Of a stretch of 64,000 nucleotides of DNA, positions 35,512-44,183 are shown piece after piece. The notes under the pieces are model-generated. The model saw only the letters and a list, made by a program, of their open reading frames with translations. It was not told the DNA's origin and searched no databases. Made by a program: the position numbers and the translations under genes. Every line of letters starts with the position of its first letter. Positions within the stretch are counted from its first letter, which is position 1. Source of the DNA: Thalassobacillus sp. CUG 92003 (lineage in GTDB: Bacteria; Bacillota; Bacilli; Bacillales; Halobacillaceae); assembly GCF_013618635.1 (NCBI RefSeq), contig NZ_JABLSJ010000011.1:58700-122699 (forward strand). The letters are read 5' to 3'.

Positions 35512-36336
35512 TTATCTTTTATTCATTTCACTAGGCTTAGGCCCTTTACGTTCGTTGCGATCGAGCAGATCAATTTCGTTCATTTCTTCTGGACTTAATT
35601 CGAAATCAAACACATCAAAGTTTTCTTCAATACGCTGCGGTGTCACAGATTTCGGAATCACGATGGCGTCACTTTGCAAATGCCAACGGATGATGATCTG
35701 GGCGGGCGTTTTACTATGCTTGTTAGCAAATGAGCGGATCACATCATTTTCCAAAACCTCCCCACCTTGCATCAACGGACTCCAGGCTTCTACATAAATA
35801 CCATGTTCACGGGCAAATGTCTTCAAATCATTTTGTGCCAAATACGGATGGCATTCTACCTGGTTCAAGACGGGTTTAACCTCACATTCATCCAATAAAC
35901 GTTGGAGATGGTCCTGATCAAAATTACAAACCCCGATCGCTTTGACGCGTCCGTCATGATAGAGCTTCTCCATAGCCTTATATGTGTCGACATAGTCATC
36001 GTAATCAGGTGTCGGCCAGTGAATTAAATATAAATCAACATAATCCAGGCCTAATTTTTCTAGACTTTCATCAAATGCTTTCAACGTATTCTCATAACCT
36101 TGGTCTGCGTTCCAAACCTTGGTTGTAATGAACAGATCCTCTCGCGGAACTTCACTTTGTTTTATCGCTTCGCCAACACCGCGCTCATTTCCATAAATCG
36201 CGGCCGTATCGATGGAACGATACCCAACCTCAAGTGCTTTTTTGACAGCAGGGACAGCTTCCTCTTCCTCGACCTGCCAAACTCCAAATCCAAGCTGAGG
36301 CATGCTAACACCATTATTAAGTGTTACAACGTGCAT
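35512..36336 (-). CDS. Aldo/keto reductase
   Basis: NADPH-dependent reductase of 274 aa. Motifs in order: MPQLGFGVWQV, catalytic Asp and Tyr in YRSIDTAAIYGNE near residue 45, catalytic Lys in TTKVWNADQGY near 74, His in LYLIHWPTP near 107, and the NADPH site IVIPKSVTPQRIEEN near 225. It belongs to the AKR5 group of 2,5-diketo-gluconate reductase-like or glyoxal reductase-like enzymes (compare YvgN). The start at 36336 suits AAAGGAG spacing. Confidence 0.88.
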   Translation of the reverse strand: MHVVTLNNGVSMPQLGFGVWQVEEEEAVPAVKKALEVGYRSIDTAAIYGNERGVGEAIKQSEVPREDLFITTKVWNADQGYENTLKAFDESLEKLGLDYVDLYLIHWPTPDYDDYVDTYKAMEKLYHDGRVKAIGVCNFDQDHLQRLLDECEVKPVLNQVECHPYLAQNDLKTFAREHGIYVEAWSPLMQGGEVLENDVIRSFANKHSKTPAQIIIRWHLQSDAIVIPKSVTPQRIEENFDVFDFELSPEEMNEIDLLDRNERKGPKPSEMNKR

Positions 36337-36504
36337 CTTCATCGCTCCTTTTCATAATAAAAGATTACGTGTAGTTTACCATACTATATTTTCCTATTTC
36401 CTTTTTAACGACTTATTAATCTTGCAAAGGAAATTGATTAAAATATAAGCATACCTAGTGAAAAATCTATAAATATATGATAGTCTAACCAATGGATTCA
36501 ATAT

Positions 36505-36594
36505 GGAGGAGTACCCAAGAGGTCATAAGGGGGCGCACTCGAAATGCGCTAGGACGGGTCAACCGTTGCGTGAGTTCGAATCTCACCTTCTCCG
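36505..36594 (+). tRNA. tRNA-Ser (anticodon CGA)
   Basis: Class II tRNA of 90 nt. The acceptor stem GGAGGAG pairs with CTTCTCC (one G-U). The anticodon arm GCGCA-CTCGAAA-TGCGC gives anticodon CGA, reading UCG serine codons. A long variable arm (ACGGGTCAACCGT) and the T arm GTGAG-TTCGAAT-CTCAC follow. The discriminator base is G and CCA is not encoded. Confidence 0.95.
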
Positions 36595-36597
36595 CTA

Positions 36598-36648
36598 AAA
36601 AACCGTTCCGCGTCTTGATTTGAGTCAAGACGCGGAACGGTTTTTTTA
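36598..36648 (+). terminator. Terminator after tRNA-Ser
   Basis: Long perfect hairpin AAACCGTTCCGCGTCTTGA / TCAAGACGCGGAACGGTTT followed by T7. The A-run before it makes it bidirectional, so it may also stop the minus-strand galactitol operon. Confidence 0.85.
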
Positions 36649-36654
36649 ACGCCA

Positions 36655-36732
36655 CACATGAAACACCCGGCTCTTTTCAAATTCCTCGATGTGTACCAGG
36701 TACGCCGGTACCACCGGCGTACCTGGTACACA
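36655..36732. repeat. Copy E: half element plus inverted end of the GTACCTGGTAC family
   Basis: A right half (CATGAAACACCCGGCTCTTTT...GTACCAGGTACG) is fused head-to-head to a second terminus, giving a perfect 20-bp inverted repeat at 36690-36709 and 36713-36732 with a 3-bp loop. It lies between the tRNA terminator and the end of the galactitol operon. Confidence 0.8.
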
Positions 36733-36744
36733 CAATCACTGATT

Positions 36745-37788
36745 CTACGGGTGGAGCAGGACTTTGCCGTAGGTTTCTTGTTTGGCGAGGATGGCGTCGA
36801 ATAGATCCGGGCCTTCTTCGAGGGGACGGCGATGGGTGATCATGGGTTCGACGTTCAACTTACCGCATTTCATCATCTGAAGCGTGGTATGCCATTCCTT
36901 ACCCGGGAAAGGTGCGGAAACAGCGTTCCAAGCCCCGAGGACCTCCAACTCATTGCGGACAATCCGCTCGAAGTAAAACCGCTCAATGGCAATATCGCCG
37001 TAAGGAATGCCCATAAACACCACCTGGCCGCCTTTTTTCGCTAACGAGAAGACCTCTGCCGATGTCACAGGTGAACCGGCAGATTCAACGGCTACATCCA
37101 CCCCCTCCCCTGAAGAAGCATCCATAAAGGCCTCATATAACGAGGAAGTCTGAGGATTCACCATGACATCAGCCCCCATCGTTTGAGCGATCGCTAATTT
37201 TTGATCGTCTATATCAATCGCATAGACCGTCTCCGCCCCAAAGATTTTAGCCCATTGTACAGTTAATAGCCCAATATTGCCGCAGCCCAGAACCGCTACA
37301 CGAGAACCCGGCTCGAGTCGCGTGCGGTACAAGCCATGAAGCGCCACAGACGACGGCTCGACGAGAGCGGCGTGGTCGTCATCGACTTCGTCTGGAACCA
37401 AGACGACATTTTCAGCCGGGAGTTTGACGTATTCAGCATAAGAGCCAGGTTGTTTGGCTCCGATTACCGTTAAGGCTTCACATTGTGCCGGTTTTCCTTT
37501 ACGACAACTTTCACACATCCCGCAGTAAAGGGCGGGGCAACCAACGACCCGATCACCCGGCTTAACGTGTGACACGCCCCCGCCTGTACTTTCGACTTCT
37601 CCGGCAAATTCATGTCCAAAGATCATTCCTTCGACATACGGACCGAGTTTGGCATAACGCGATAAATCAGATCCACAAATTCCCGCTGCCTTGACTTTGA
37701 TTATGACGTCATCTTCATCTGTAAGGTGAGGAGGATCGGCCTGCTCGTGCCTGAGAACCTTAATATCATAGAGCTTTAACGATTTCAT
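36745..37788 (-). CDS. gatD: Galactitol-1-phosphate 5-dehydrogenase-type zinc alcohol dehydrogenase
   Basis: Medium-chain zinc dehydrogenase of 347 aa. Catalytic zinc ligands are Cys in GICGSDLSRY near residue 38 and His-Glu in FGHEFAGEV near 58. The structural zinc lobe is CGMCESCRKGKPAQC near 88-102, and the NAD fold is AVLGCGNIGLLTVQ near 165. In this operon of a galactitol-type PTS, oxidation of galactitol-1-phosphate to tagatose-6-phosphate is the natural role, but the substrate is inferred from context. It ends the operon. Confidence 0.8.
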   Translation of the reverse strand: MKSLKLYDIKVLRHEQADPPHLTDEDDVIIKVKAAGICGSDLSRYAKLGPYVEGMIFGHEFAGEVESTGGGVSHVKPGDRVVGCPALYCGMCESCRKGKPAQCEALTVIGAKQPGSYAEYVKLPAENVVLVPDEVDDDHAALVEPSSVALHGLYRTRLEPGSRVAVLGCGNIGLLTVQWAKIFGAETVYAIDIDDQKLAIAQTMGADVMVNPQTSSLYEAFMDASSGEGVDVAVESAGSPVTSAEVFSLAKKGGQVVFMGIPYGDIAIERFYFERIVRNELEVLGAWNAVSAPFPGKEWHTTLQMMKCGKLNVEPMITHRRPLEEGPDLFDAILAKQETYGKVLLHP

Positions 37789-37800
37789 AGCCGGCCTCCT

Positions 37801-37953
37801 CTAGTTATTCACCTGTTGCGAGCGGTTTTTGAATAGACTGATAACAGCGATGATGACGACGATGGTATTCACAATAAATTGATTTTCCAAATACAGTTCG
37901 CTTAACATATTTCCAAACGGACCTAGCATGTAATCTACCATTGCTTCGACCAT
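37801..37953 (-). CDS. Small membrane protein of the galactitol operon (50 aa)
   Basis: AAAGGAGGCCGAATGTC precedes an ATG at 37953. The product starts MVEAMVDYMLGPFGNMLSEL, has one membrane helix (FIVNTIVVIIAVISLF at about 27-42), and a basic tail KNRSQQVNN. It fits exactly between the two dehydrogenase genes with its own ribosome binding site. I do not recognise a family. A role as a membrane-associated partner of the PTS permease or dehydrogenases is speculation. Confidence 0.7.
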   Translation of the reverse strand: MVEAMVDYMLGPFGNMLSELYLENQFIVNTIVVIIAVISLFKNRSQQVNN

Positions 37954-37982
37954 GACATTCGGCCTCCTTTAATGAATCATCT

Positions 37983-39014
37983 TTAGTCTTGCGGCGTCAG
38001 CGCTACTTTAATCGCAGCACCGCTCTTAATCGCTTCATAGGCAGCATCCCATTCGTGGATGGTGAACTGATGGGTGACAAGCGCCTTGGCATTAATGCGT
38101 CCCGTGTCCATCAAGTGTAAGGACGGCTCCCAATCGGCCGGTTTTTGACTTCTGCTGCCTGTAACGGTGATTTCCTTTTGAATAATCTGTTTGAAATCAA
38201 TCTCGACTTTTTCACTAGGAAAAATTCCGACTTGCACATAGTGCGTTTTCTTGGCCAACAACTTTAAGCCTAAGTTGGCAGCTGGCACCGCTCCGGAACA
38301 CTCAAACATGACGTCTGCTCCATAGCCCTCCGTCATGTCTGAAACGACGGTTTCTACATCCTGTTCCTCAATGTTCACAACAGCATCGATGCCGAGCTCC
38401 TTAGCTTTTTCCAATCGAACATGGTCTTGCCCGAGACCTGTTATGACAACGCGAGCGCCGTAGGTTTTCGCCAATTGGGCCGTTAAAAGCCCGATCGGCC
38501 CCGGCCCTAATACAACGACGACATCCCCTTTGTTGATCGTCGCTTTTGACACAGCATGATGGGCACAAGCGAGCGGCTCAGTTAACGATGCTGATAAATA
38601 GTCGAGATTGTCAGGCAGGCGATGGACGCTGTCTTTTCTGGCGATCACGTACTTAGCGTAGCCTCCGTTCTTCTGCGTGCCCAGCCCTTTACGATATTGG
38701 CATAGATTATAATCCCCTTGCTTGCAATAGTGACATTCACCGCAAATGTAAAAGGTCGTTTCAGACGTCACCCGTTCCCCTACCTCAAAATCTTGAACAT
38801 TCGCTCCAAGAGCAACAATTTCTCCGGAAAATTCATGCCCTAATGTAACGGGAACGTTTACGTTGTAATGCCCTTCATACGTGTGCAGGTCTGAACCGCA
38901 CACGCCTGCATATTTGACTAAAATCTTCACTTCATCGGCGCCAACTTCTGGCTCTTCGACATCCAACACATTCAAATGCCCAAAACCGGATGCTTCTTTA
39001 ACTAGTGCCTTCAT
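37983..39014 (-). CDS. Zinc-dependent polyol/threonine-type dehydrogenase
   Basis: A second medium-chain zinc dehydrogenase (343 aa) in the same operon. It has CGSDLHTYEGHY near residue 38, LGHEFSGEI near 60, the structural zinc lobe CGECHYCKQGDYNLC near 92-106, and the NAD fold VLGPGPIGLLTAQ near 168. It resembles L-iditol/sorbitol and threonine dehydrogenases. Two dehydrogenases on one PTS operon suggest two substrates (for example two hexitol phosphates), which is inference. Confidence 0.82.
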   Translation of the reverse strand: MKALVKEASGFGHLNVLDVEEPEVGADEVKILVKYAGVCGSDLHTYEGHYNVNVPVTLGHEFSGEIVALGANVQDFEVGERVTSETTFYICGECHYCKQGDYNLCQYRKGLGTQKNGGYAKYVIARKDSVHRLPDNLDYLSASLTEPLACAHHAVSKATINKGDVVVVLGPGPIGLLTAQLAKTYGARVVITGLGQDHVRLEKAKELGIDAVVNIEEQDVETVVSDMTEGYGADVMFECSGAVPAANLGLKLLAKKTHYVQVGIFPSEKVEIDFKQIIQKEITVTGSRSQKPADWEPSLHLMDTGRINAKALVTHQFTIHEWDAAYEAIKSGAAIKVALTPQD

Positions 39015-39050
39015 TTCATCTAGCCTCCATATAAAAGGTAATCAGTTCAG

Positions 39051-40313
39051 TCAATTGAATAGCGAAAAGAATTTATAGATGACATAGTTGATCATATTCC
39101 CGCCCTGGTCGATACTCGAGATCAAGCTCGCATCCTCAGGCATATCGAATTGGGCGTCTTTTGCCATTTCGGTATGCAACACAGCGATATCAGTCGCCAT
39201 GTAAAGAGACAAGGCAATGAGCACGGATCCAACAATGACCGAGTGAATAATGTTTCCACGTGCCGCCCCGACGATGAACGCCACAATAAACGGTATCGTC
39301 GCCAAGTCGCCAAATGGCAGCAAGCTATTGCCGGGCAGGATAATGGCTAAGACAACGGTGATCGGAACAAGAATAAGCGCTGTAGCGATGACGGAAGGAT
39401 GCCCAATAGCAACAGCAGCATCAAGTCCGATATAAATATCTTTGTTGCCGAACCGTTTCTGTAAAAATTCCCGCGCTGACTCTGAAACCGGCATGAGGCC
39501 TTCCATCAATATTTTGACCATACGCGGCATAAGCACCATGACAGCAGCCATCGACATACCGATATTGATGGTCTCTCCGGCTGAATAGCCTGCTAATACA
39601 CCAAGCACAAGGCCTAGCACAAGGCCGATAAATATCGATTCACCGAATACGCCAAAACGCTTCTGAATCGTTTCAGGATCCGCATTCAAGTTTTTCAGCC
39701 CCGGAATTCGTTGCACGAGCCAAACCAACGGAATGCCGAGCGGTGCATAAGACGCTGTACTTCCTGTCGCGACTGATACACCCGGCAGCTCGAAATAATC
39801 TTCAAGCATCGGCGCCGTCCAATCGGCAATCTTCAAACAGATAATCTGAAAAATGATCGCCGCAATCAGCCCCTGGACAATACTGTCTGACAGGGCGTAA
39901 ACGATCGCTCCCATAAAGGAGAAGTGCCAGAAGTTCCATATATCAACGTTCATTGTTTTCGTGGTTTTCGTTAACAGCATGATAATATTAACAACTAAGC
40001 CGACTGGAATCACAAATGCTGCAATCGGTGTAGCCCAAGATATCGTAGCGGCAGCGGGCCACCCGACATCGACCACATTCAATTCAACGCCAAGTCGCTC
40101 GACCATCGCCTGAGCGGCTGGCCCCAAATTGTTCACCAGTAAATCAACGACTAAAAAGATACCGACAAAGGCTACCCCGATCGTAATACCGGAACGCAAA
40201 GCCTTCCCGACCTTCTGCCGAAACAGCAGACCAAGTAAAAATATCGCAACCGGTAAAATGACCGTCGGACCTAAATCTAAAAACGCCTGCAAACCATCTA
40301 TAAACCCTTGCAT
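39051..40313 (-). CDS. gatC: Galactitol-type PTS permease EIIC
   Basis: Polytopic membrane protein of 420 aa with ten or more helices. It matches the EIIC-GAT family: start LDLGPTVILPVAIFLLGLLF, the loop WPAAATISWATPIAAFVIPVG near residue 80, and GLDAAVAIGHPSVIATALIL near 297. It forms the translocation channel and works with the separate EIIA and EIIB upstream. A hairpin precedes the gene in the 118-bp gap after gatB. The exact sugar alcohol is not proven. Confidence 0.85.
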   Translation of the reverse strand: MQGFIDGLQAFLDLGPTVILPVAIFLLGLLFRQKVGKALRSGITIGVAFVGIFLVVDLLVNNLGPAAQAMVERLGVELNVVDVGWPAAATISWATPIAAFVIPVGLVVNIIMLLTKTTKTMNVDIWNFWHFSFMGAIVYALSDSIVQGLIAAIIFQIICLKIADWTAPMLEDYFELPGVSVATGSTASYAPLGIPLVWLVQRIPGLKNLNADPETIQKRFGVFGESIFIGLVLGLVLGVLAGYSAGETINIGMSMAAVMVLMPRMVKILMEGLMPVSESAREFLQKRFGNKDIYIGLDAAVAIGHPSVIATALILVPITVVLAIILPGNSLLPFGDLATIPFIVAFIVGAARGNIIHSVIVGSVLIALSLYMATDIAVLHTEMAKDAQFDMPEDASLISSIDQGGNMINYVIYKFFSLFN

Positions 40314-40389
40314 GTGATGTACTCCTCCTTAAAATTGTTCAAAAATGAATGATGGAAGTGGTAGTAAGTTGAGAGGTAGTGTTTATAAA

Positions 40390-40424
40390 GGAACTCTCCG
40401 TTTAATAGAATGATAGAGAGTTCC
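40390..40424 (-). promoter_or_regulatory. Intercistronic hairpin between gatB and gatC
   Basis: GGAACTCTC and GAGAGTTCC form a nine-base stem, followed on the minus strand by TTTATAAAC. It could be a partial terminator or a processing/stability element that lowers gatC relative to gatA and gatB. Confidence 0.55.
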
Positions 40425-40431
40425 AGCGTTT

Positions 40432-40713
40432 TTATTTTTTTAATGCGTCCAGAATCTCTTGTTTCGTTTCATCTAATCCCATCCCAGTCAAAAACGAACG
40501 TGCGGTTATGACAGGAAAAGGGTAATCTTTCTTGACAATGGTAGTCGTCACCAGTAAATCAGCTGTCTCTTCATAAGACGGGATATCAGATACTTTGCAC
40601 TGGATGACATTGGCATCGATATTATTTTCCTTGCACATCGTTTCAATTGCATCGTTGACCACCGTTGATGTCGCAATACCTGTCCCACACGCGACTAATA
40701 CTTGCTTTGCCAT
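40432..40713 (-). CDS. gatB: Galactitol-type PTS component EIIB
   Basis: Phosphocarrier of 93 aa. The phosphorylated Cys is in VLVACGTGIATSTVV at about residues 5-19, the P-loop of EIIB-GAT proteins. Its ATG overlaps the gatA stop as TAATG, with AAGGAGATG upstream, so translation is coupled. Confidence 0.9.
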   Translation of the reverse strand: MAKQVLVACGTGIATSTVVNDAIETMCKENNIDANVIQCKVSDIPSYEETADLLVTTTIVKKDYPFPVITARSFLTGMGLDETKQEILDALKK

Positions 40714-41186
40714 TATGAATCATCTCCTTGTAAATAAGTGTTAAGTGCTTCGACTAGTTTTACTTTTGACGGTTCACTATTGAAAAAATTCAACTTTTCT
40801 TCATCCTGAAAAATCGCCATCAGCTCTTGTAACAACGACAACTGGGAATCCTCGGAATCCATCGCCAGCATGAACACCACCTCTACAGGGGTAGTGGCCT
40901 CGGCTTCCCCCATCACACCAAAATCTACTGGTTGCTCAAGAATACCGAGGCTAAGCGTTTTGCGATGCACATGCTCTTTGTCAGTATGGGGAATGGCGAC
41001 TGACGGCCCTTTTGTCGGCAGCCCGGTAGCATGAATGTGCTCTCGGTCAATTACCGCTTGAATATAACTTTTCTTGACGAATCCCTGGTCATATAAATTT
41101 TGCGCCATTTGGTTCAATACATCTTCTTTGGATTCTGCTTTCATATTTTGCATAATTAATGATTCAGCGATATAAATTGCACTCAA
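40713..41186 (-). CDS. gatA: PTS component EIIA (galactitol/fructose type)
   Basis: Phosphocarrier of 157 aa of the EIIA type 2 family. The phosphohistidine lies in PSVAIPHTDKEHVHR near residue 66. The start is TTG at 41186, eight bases after AGAGGTG. It receives phosphate from HPr and passes it to GatB. It stands 42 bp downstream of the regulator gene. Confidence 0.9.
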   Translation of the reverse strand: MSAIYIAESLIMQNMKAESKEDVLNQMAQNLYDQGFVKKSYIQAVIDREHIHATGLPTKGPSVAIPHTDKEHVHRKTLSLGILEQPVDFGVMGEAEATTPVEVVFMLAMDSEDSQLSLLQELMAIFQDEEKLNFFNSEPSKVKLVEALNTYLQGDDS

Positions 41187-41228
41187 AGGTTCAGCACCTC
41201 TTTTTCCATTAAATATTGAGAAAAATTG

Positions 41229-43274
41229 TTATTCTTCAGCGTACTTGTTCAAAATGGTTTGCACGCCTTCTGTTGTTTCAGATGATACGAGAGCGTCTAC
41301 ATCGTCCGCTTCCCCCGATAACTTCATCAGCTGCCGTAATGCTTTCAAATGGTGATATTTATCTACCGCGGCGATGATTACAATAAGATTGACCTCATGT
41401 TCCGCAAAGGTGACGCTTTGGTCCAGTGTCAGCAGGCTCATCGCCACCTCGTTCACACCGTCCTCCGGGCTCGCATGCGGAATAGCGATATTGTTGCCTA
41501 GGATAATATAAGGATCTTCCTGGTCCTGGTTCAGCATGGCCTCAACATATGTTTCGGAAATTTTCCCTTCGGCCACCAAAAGCTGCGCCCCTTCTCTCAC
41601 GGCAGCTTCCCAAGTCTCTACTTGACTTCCCAATGTGATAAAAGGCTCTGAGAGAAAGTCCTTTAAATGGGGTGTCCATCCATTTTGCACATGTGCGTTT
41701 GATCCCTGACCAGGATGCATGTAATGTTGCAGCTCTTGCAGTAAAGAATGCTTCTTTTCAATGGAGGCGTATTTTTCGATAATTTCCACTAAATGTTCAA
41801 CATCCATATCTGGGGGAATGGAGCCGTGCAGCTCTGACATGACTTGTTTTCGAAGACGGTACTTCTCTTCTTGCTCCAACACGGCATTGACGAAAAATAG
41901 CTTCTTATCTGTCTCCAAATACACAGGTGAAAAAATGATATCGTAATCCAGACCATACTCTTGAAAATCGCGAATAGACAAAGCATCAAGGAATACAAAT
42001 TCCGGAAACAATTCGCGTAAGTCGCTAAGCAAGAGGCGGGAAACGGATATGCCTTTTGGACAAACGACTAAAGCTTTAACCTTTTCTTGCAGACTATCGC
42101 CTTGTTTCGTCAGCCAGCCTCCGATCAACATTGTTAAATACGCTACTTCACTTTCAGGAATATCTTCGCCAATCAAACGAGCTAAGGGGGCTGTTGATTT
42201 TCTGACAATGTGGTGCAGCTCCTGAAATTCCTGACTGACCCGATCTTCTAGACCATAAATACCTGTCAACTTATATTTGATGCGATAATAGGCGGGTTTC
42301 ACATGAAGCAGCAGTCTATTTAACAACTGTTCTTTGTCCTGTAAAACAATACAGGAACGCCTTTCAAATAAAGTCAGCATCTCGTCTAACGCCTGTAACA
42401 GTTCGGGAATCGATTCTTCTGTTAAATCCTGAGACCAATAGACGTTTGACGTCAGTAAATGAAGGGTGATGAACAATCTTTCCGGCATGGGAATCTGCTC
42501 ATAATCGTAAAGAATTTCTTCGGTCGCTTTACACTCTTTCGTGTCAAACAGTTCCTCGTATTGAATATAGAAGGGTTCGATCAGCTGGCCTTGCTTCACT
42601 CGACGCAGTACTAATGAGAGAACATAAGGCATGGCTTGGATTTTCTCATCGGTAAATTGCAAATTCAGCTTCTCCTCTACCCTTTCGACCCGCTCTTTCA
42701 GTGTCGCGATGGCATCCTCTGTGAGCCCGGCCAGTTCTTCAAGTCGTTGACTCCCTCGATGCATATCCAGCATGCGCGAGGTCGTGGCAATCAATAATTT
42801 GCGAACAGAGAATTCTTTCCCCTCAATCTCATAACCCTGCTTACGCGAATAATGGATCGCTAATTCGAATTGCTCCACATAATGCTGGGCTTTCTTCAAA
42901 TCGCTGAGCACAGTATTTTTACTTACATCCAATTCGCTGGTGAAATGAACGAGGGACAACTCCTCCTCATGGCTTAATAACATCACGAGAATCATATCCA
43001 CACGTTCGCTTTCCGAGGGAATGTTCGCATCAGATGGCTGTTCATCCTCTTTTAACAACGTAGAAAACAGCATCGGATCGACGACAAACAACCCCTGGCG
43101 CGTGCGTTCGATGGTAGGTAAGTTTTTCGACGCCAGCCACCCGTTGATTTTTTCAAAACTGTATTTGAGCTGACGGCGATTTAACCCGTATTTCTTCTCA
43201 AGATCCTTGCTTGTTACACTGGGATTGGTAATAACTTCTTTCAGTAATTCGCTGCCCCGATTGTCAAGCTGCAC
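41229..43274 (-). CDS. PRD-containing transcription activator of the galactitol operon
   Basis: Regulator of 681 aa with the MtlR/LicR layout: N-terminal HTH (TSKDLEKKYGLNRRQLKYSF near 20), a second HTH (VSKNTVLSDLKKAQHYVE near 128), two PRDs (about 185-400), an EIIB-like domain (ALVVCPKGISVSRLLLSDL near 412) and a C-terminal EIIA-like domain with His in NNIAIPHASPEDGV near 597. PTS-dependent phosphorylation should tune its activity. GTG start. First gene of the operon, so it autoregulates with its targets. A perfect cre lies upstream. Confidence 0.88.
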   Translation of the reverse strand: MQLDNRGSELLKEVITNPSVTSKDLEKKYGLNRRQLKYSFEKINGWLASKNLPTIERTRQGLFVVDPMLFSTLLKEDEQPSDANIPSESERVDMILVMLLSHEEELSLVHFTSELDVSKNTVLSDLKKAQHYVEQFELAIHYSRKQGYEIEGKEFSVRKLLIATTSRMLDMHRGSQRLEELAGLTEDAIATLKERVERVEEKLNLQFTDEKIQAMPYVLSLVLRRVKQGQLIEPFYIQYEELFDTKECKATEEILYDYEQIPMPERLFITLHLLTSNVYWSQDLTEESIPELLQALDEMLTLFERRSCIVLQDKEQLLNRLLLHVKPAYYRIKYKLTGIYGLEDRVSQEFQELHHIVRKSTAPLARLIGEDIPESEVAYLTMLIGGWLTKQGDSLQEKVKALVVCPKGISVSRLLLSDLRELFPEFVFLDALSIRDFQEYGLDYDIIFSPVYLETDKKLFFVNAVLEQEEKYRLRKQVMSELHGSIPPDMDVEHLVEIIEKYASIEKKHSLLQELQHYMHPGQGSNAHVQNGWTPHLKDFLSEPFITLGSQVETWEAAVREGAQLLVAEGKISETYVEAMLNQDQEDPYIILGNNIAIPHASPEDGVNEVAMSLLTLDQSVTFAEHEVNLIVIIAAVDKYHHLKALRQLMKLSGEADDVDALVSSETTEGVQTILNKYAEE

Positions 43275-43322
43275 GGTCTTCCCCCCTTTCGCGTTTTTAT
43301 TGTATCATCGTTAAAATGCCTA

Positions 43323-43338
43323 TTGTATGCGTTTTCAT
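43323..43338 (-). promoter_or_regulatory. Perfect cre (CcpA) site upstream of the galactitol operon
   Basis: ATGAAAACGCATACAA on the minus strand matches WTGNAANCGNWWNCAW at every position. It lies about 50 bp before the GTG of the PRD regulator, overlapping the probable promoter, so glucose repression of the whole operon is expected. Confidence 0.75.
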
Positions 43339-43421
43339 CCCACTTTCTGGGTGCTTTTATTGTCTCACGTTGTGATGATGTCAGAATAATTCCAATCTTT
43401 TCTATAAATGGGAACAAAGGC

Positions 43422-43530
43422 GTAAGCGCCTCGGGAGCTCCGACACGCATAAGCAAAACACCAGGAGGAAGGTGGTCTTTCCTTCCGCAGGGTGGGTTGC
43501 TTATGTCGCGAGGAGCTGGGCGCTGAAGCC
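43422..43530. repeat. Bacillaceae-type imperfect hairpin element
   Basis: GCGCCTCGGGAGCTC...ACGCATAAGCAAAACACC and its imperfect complement GGTGGGTTGCTTATGTCGCG...GAGCTGGGCGC flank a GGAAGG/CCTTCC core. I recognise the pattern as a structured intergenic repeat common in Bacillaceae genomes. No coding potential. Confidence 0.6.
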
Positions 43531-43592
43531 GGACGTGGCTTATGAGGTATGTGTTGTCCACTGGGCCCAAATTTTATCGTTTCCTAAGCAAT

Positions 43593-43634
43593 AAAAAAAG
43601 CCTAAGTCAATGCAGGTACCATTGACTCAGGCTT
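43593..43634 (-). terminator. Terminator of the NUDIX gene
   Basis: AAGCCTGAGTCAATG / CATTGACTTAGGCTT stem (one mismatch) and T7 on the minus strand, 19 bp after the stop. Confidence 0.8.
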
Positions 43635-43652
43635 TTGATGTAAATGAATCCA

Positions 43653-44102
43653 TTATAACGCAAGGTAATCATCGATCACAGTCCGGTGACTTTGGACAAG
43701 ATTGGCAGGCAGGTTATTAGGGTGAACGTAAGCACATCTGATCGATTCTGATGGATCAACGGCCATCTTACCCGTTATCTGCGTAGTCATATAGGCCACT
43801 GTTACCGAATAGAATTCATCACCGTTTTCAGCGACGGTATAATGATTGGGACCAGAATAGACGTTGATCAATGTCAGATCGGATATTTTTAATCCCGTTT
43901 CTTCCCACACCTCACGCTTGGCCGTGGCTTCCGCCGATTCGCCAAGTTCCATTAAACCACCAGGCAGACCCCACTTCCCTTTTGGATAGGTCCGTTCCTG
44001 TAAGAGTATGCTCCCGATACCGTCAACCATTACAACTACCGCTCCCACTAAAATTAACGGTCGCGTCCCAACTATTTTTCGCAAATCCTCTACGTAACCC
44101 AT
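43653..44102 (-). CDS. NUDIX hydrolase
   Basis: Pyrophosphohydrolase of 149 aa. The Nudix box is GGLMELGESAEATAKREVWE followed by ETG, near residues 47-69, matching Gx5Ex7REUxEExGU with Trp-Glu-Glu. The start at 44102 follows GGAGG; the longer frame to 44126 has no ribosome binding site. The substrate (ADP-ribose, modified nucleotides or others) cannot be told. It is transcribed away from the arsR-type locus. Confidence 0.88.
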   Translation of the reverse strand: MGYVEDLRKIVGTRPLILVGAVVVMVDGIGSILLQERTYPKGKWGLPGGLMELGESAEATAKREVWEETGLKISDLTLINVYSGPNHYTVAENGDEFYSVTVAYMTTQITGKMAVDPSESIRCAYVHPNNLPANLVQSHRTVIDDYLAL

Positions 44103-44183
44103 ACATACCTCCATTAAGTATTCCACTCTCTTATCATTCTGCTTGTAATGGTCATTCCCCTGCTACCTCTCAGACAAAATTAA

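Noticed and set aside
36549..36731. Minus-strand open frame with peptide ending EGEIRTHATVDPS
   Set aside because: This is the well-known spurious translation of a tRNA-Ser gene; the tRNA on the plus strand explains the sequence and the rest is repeat copy E.
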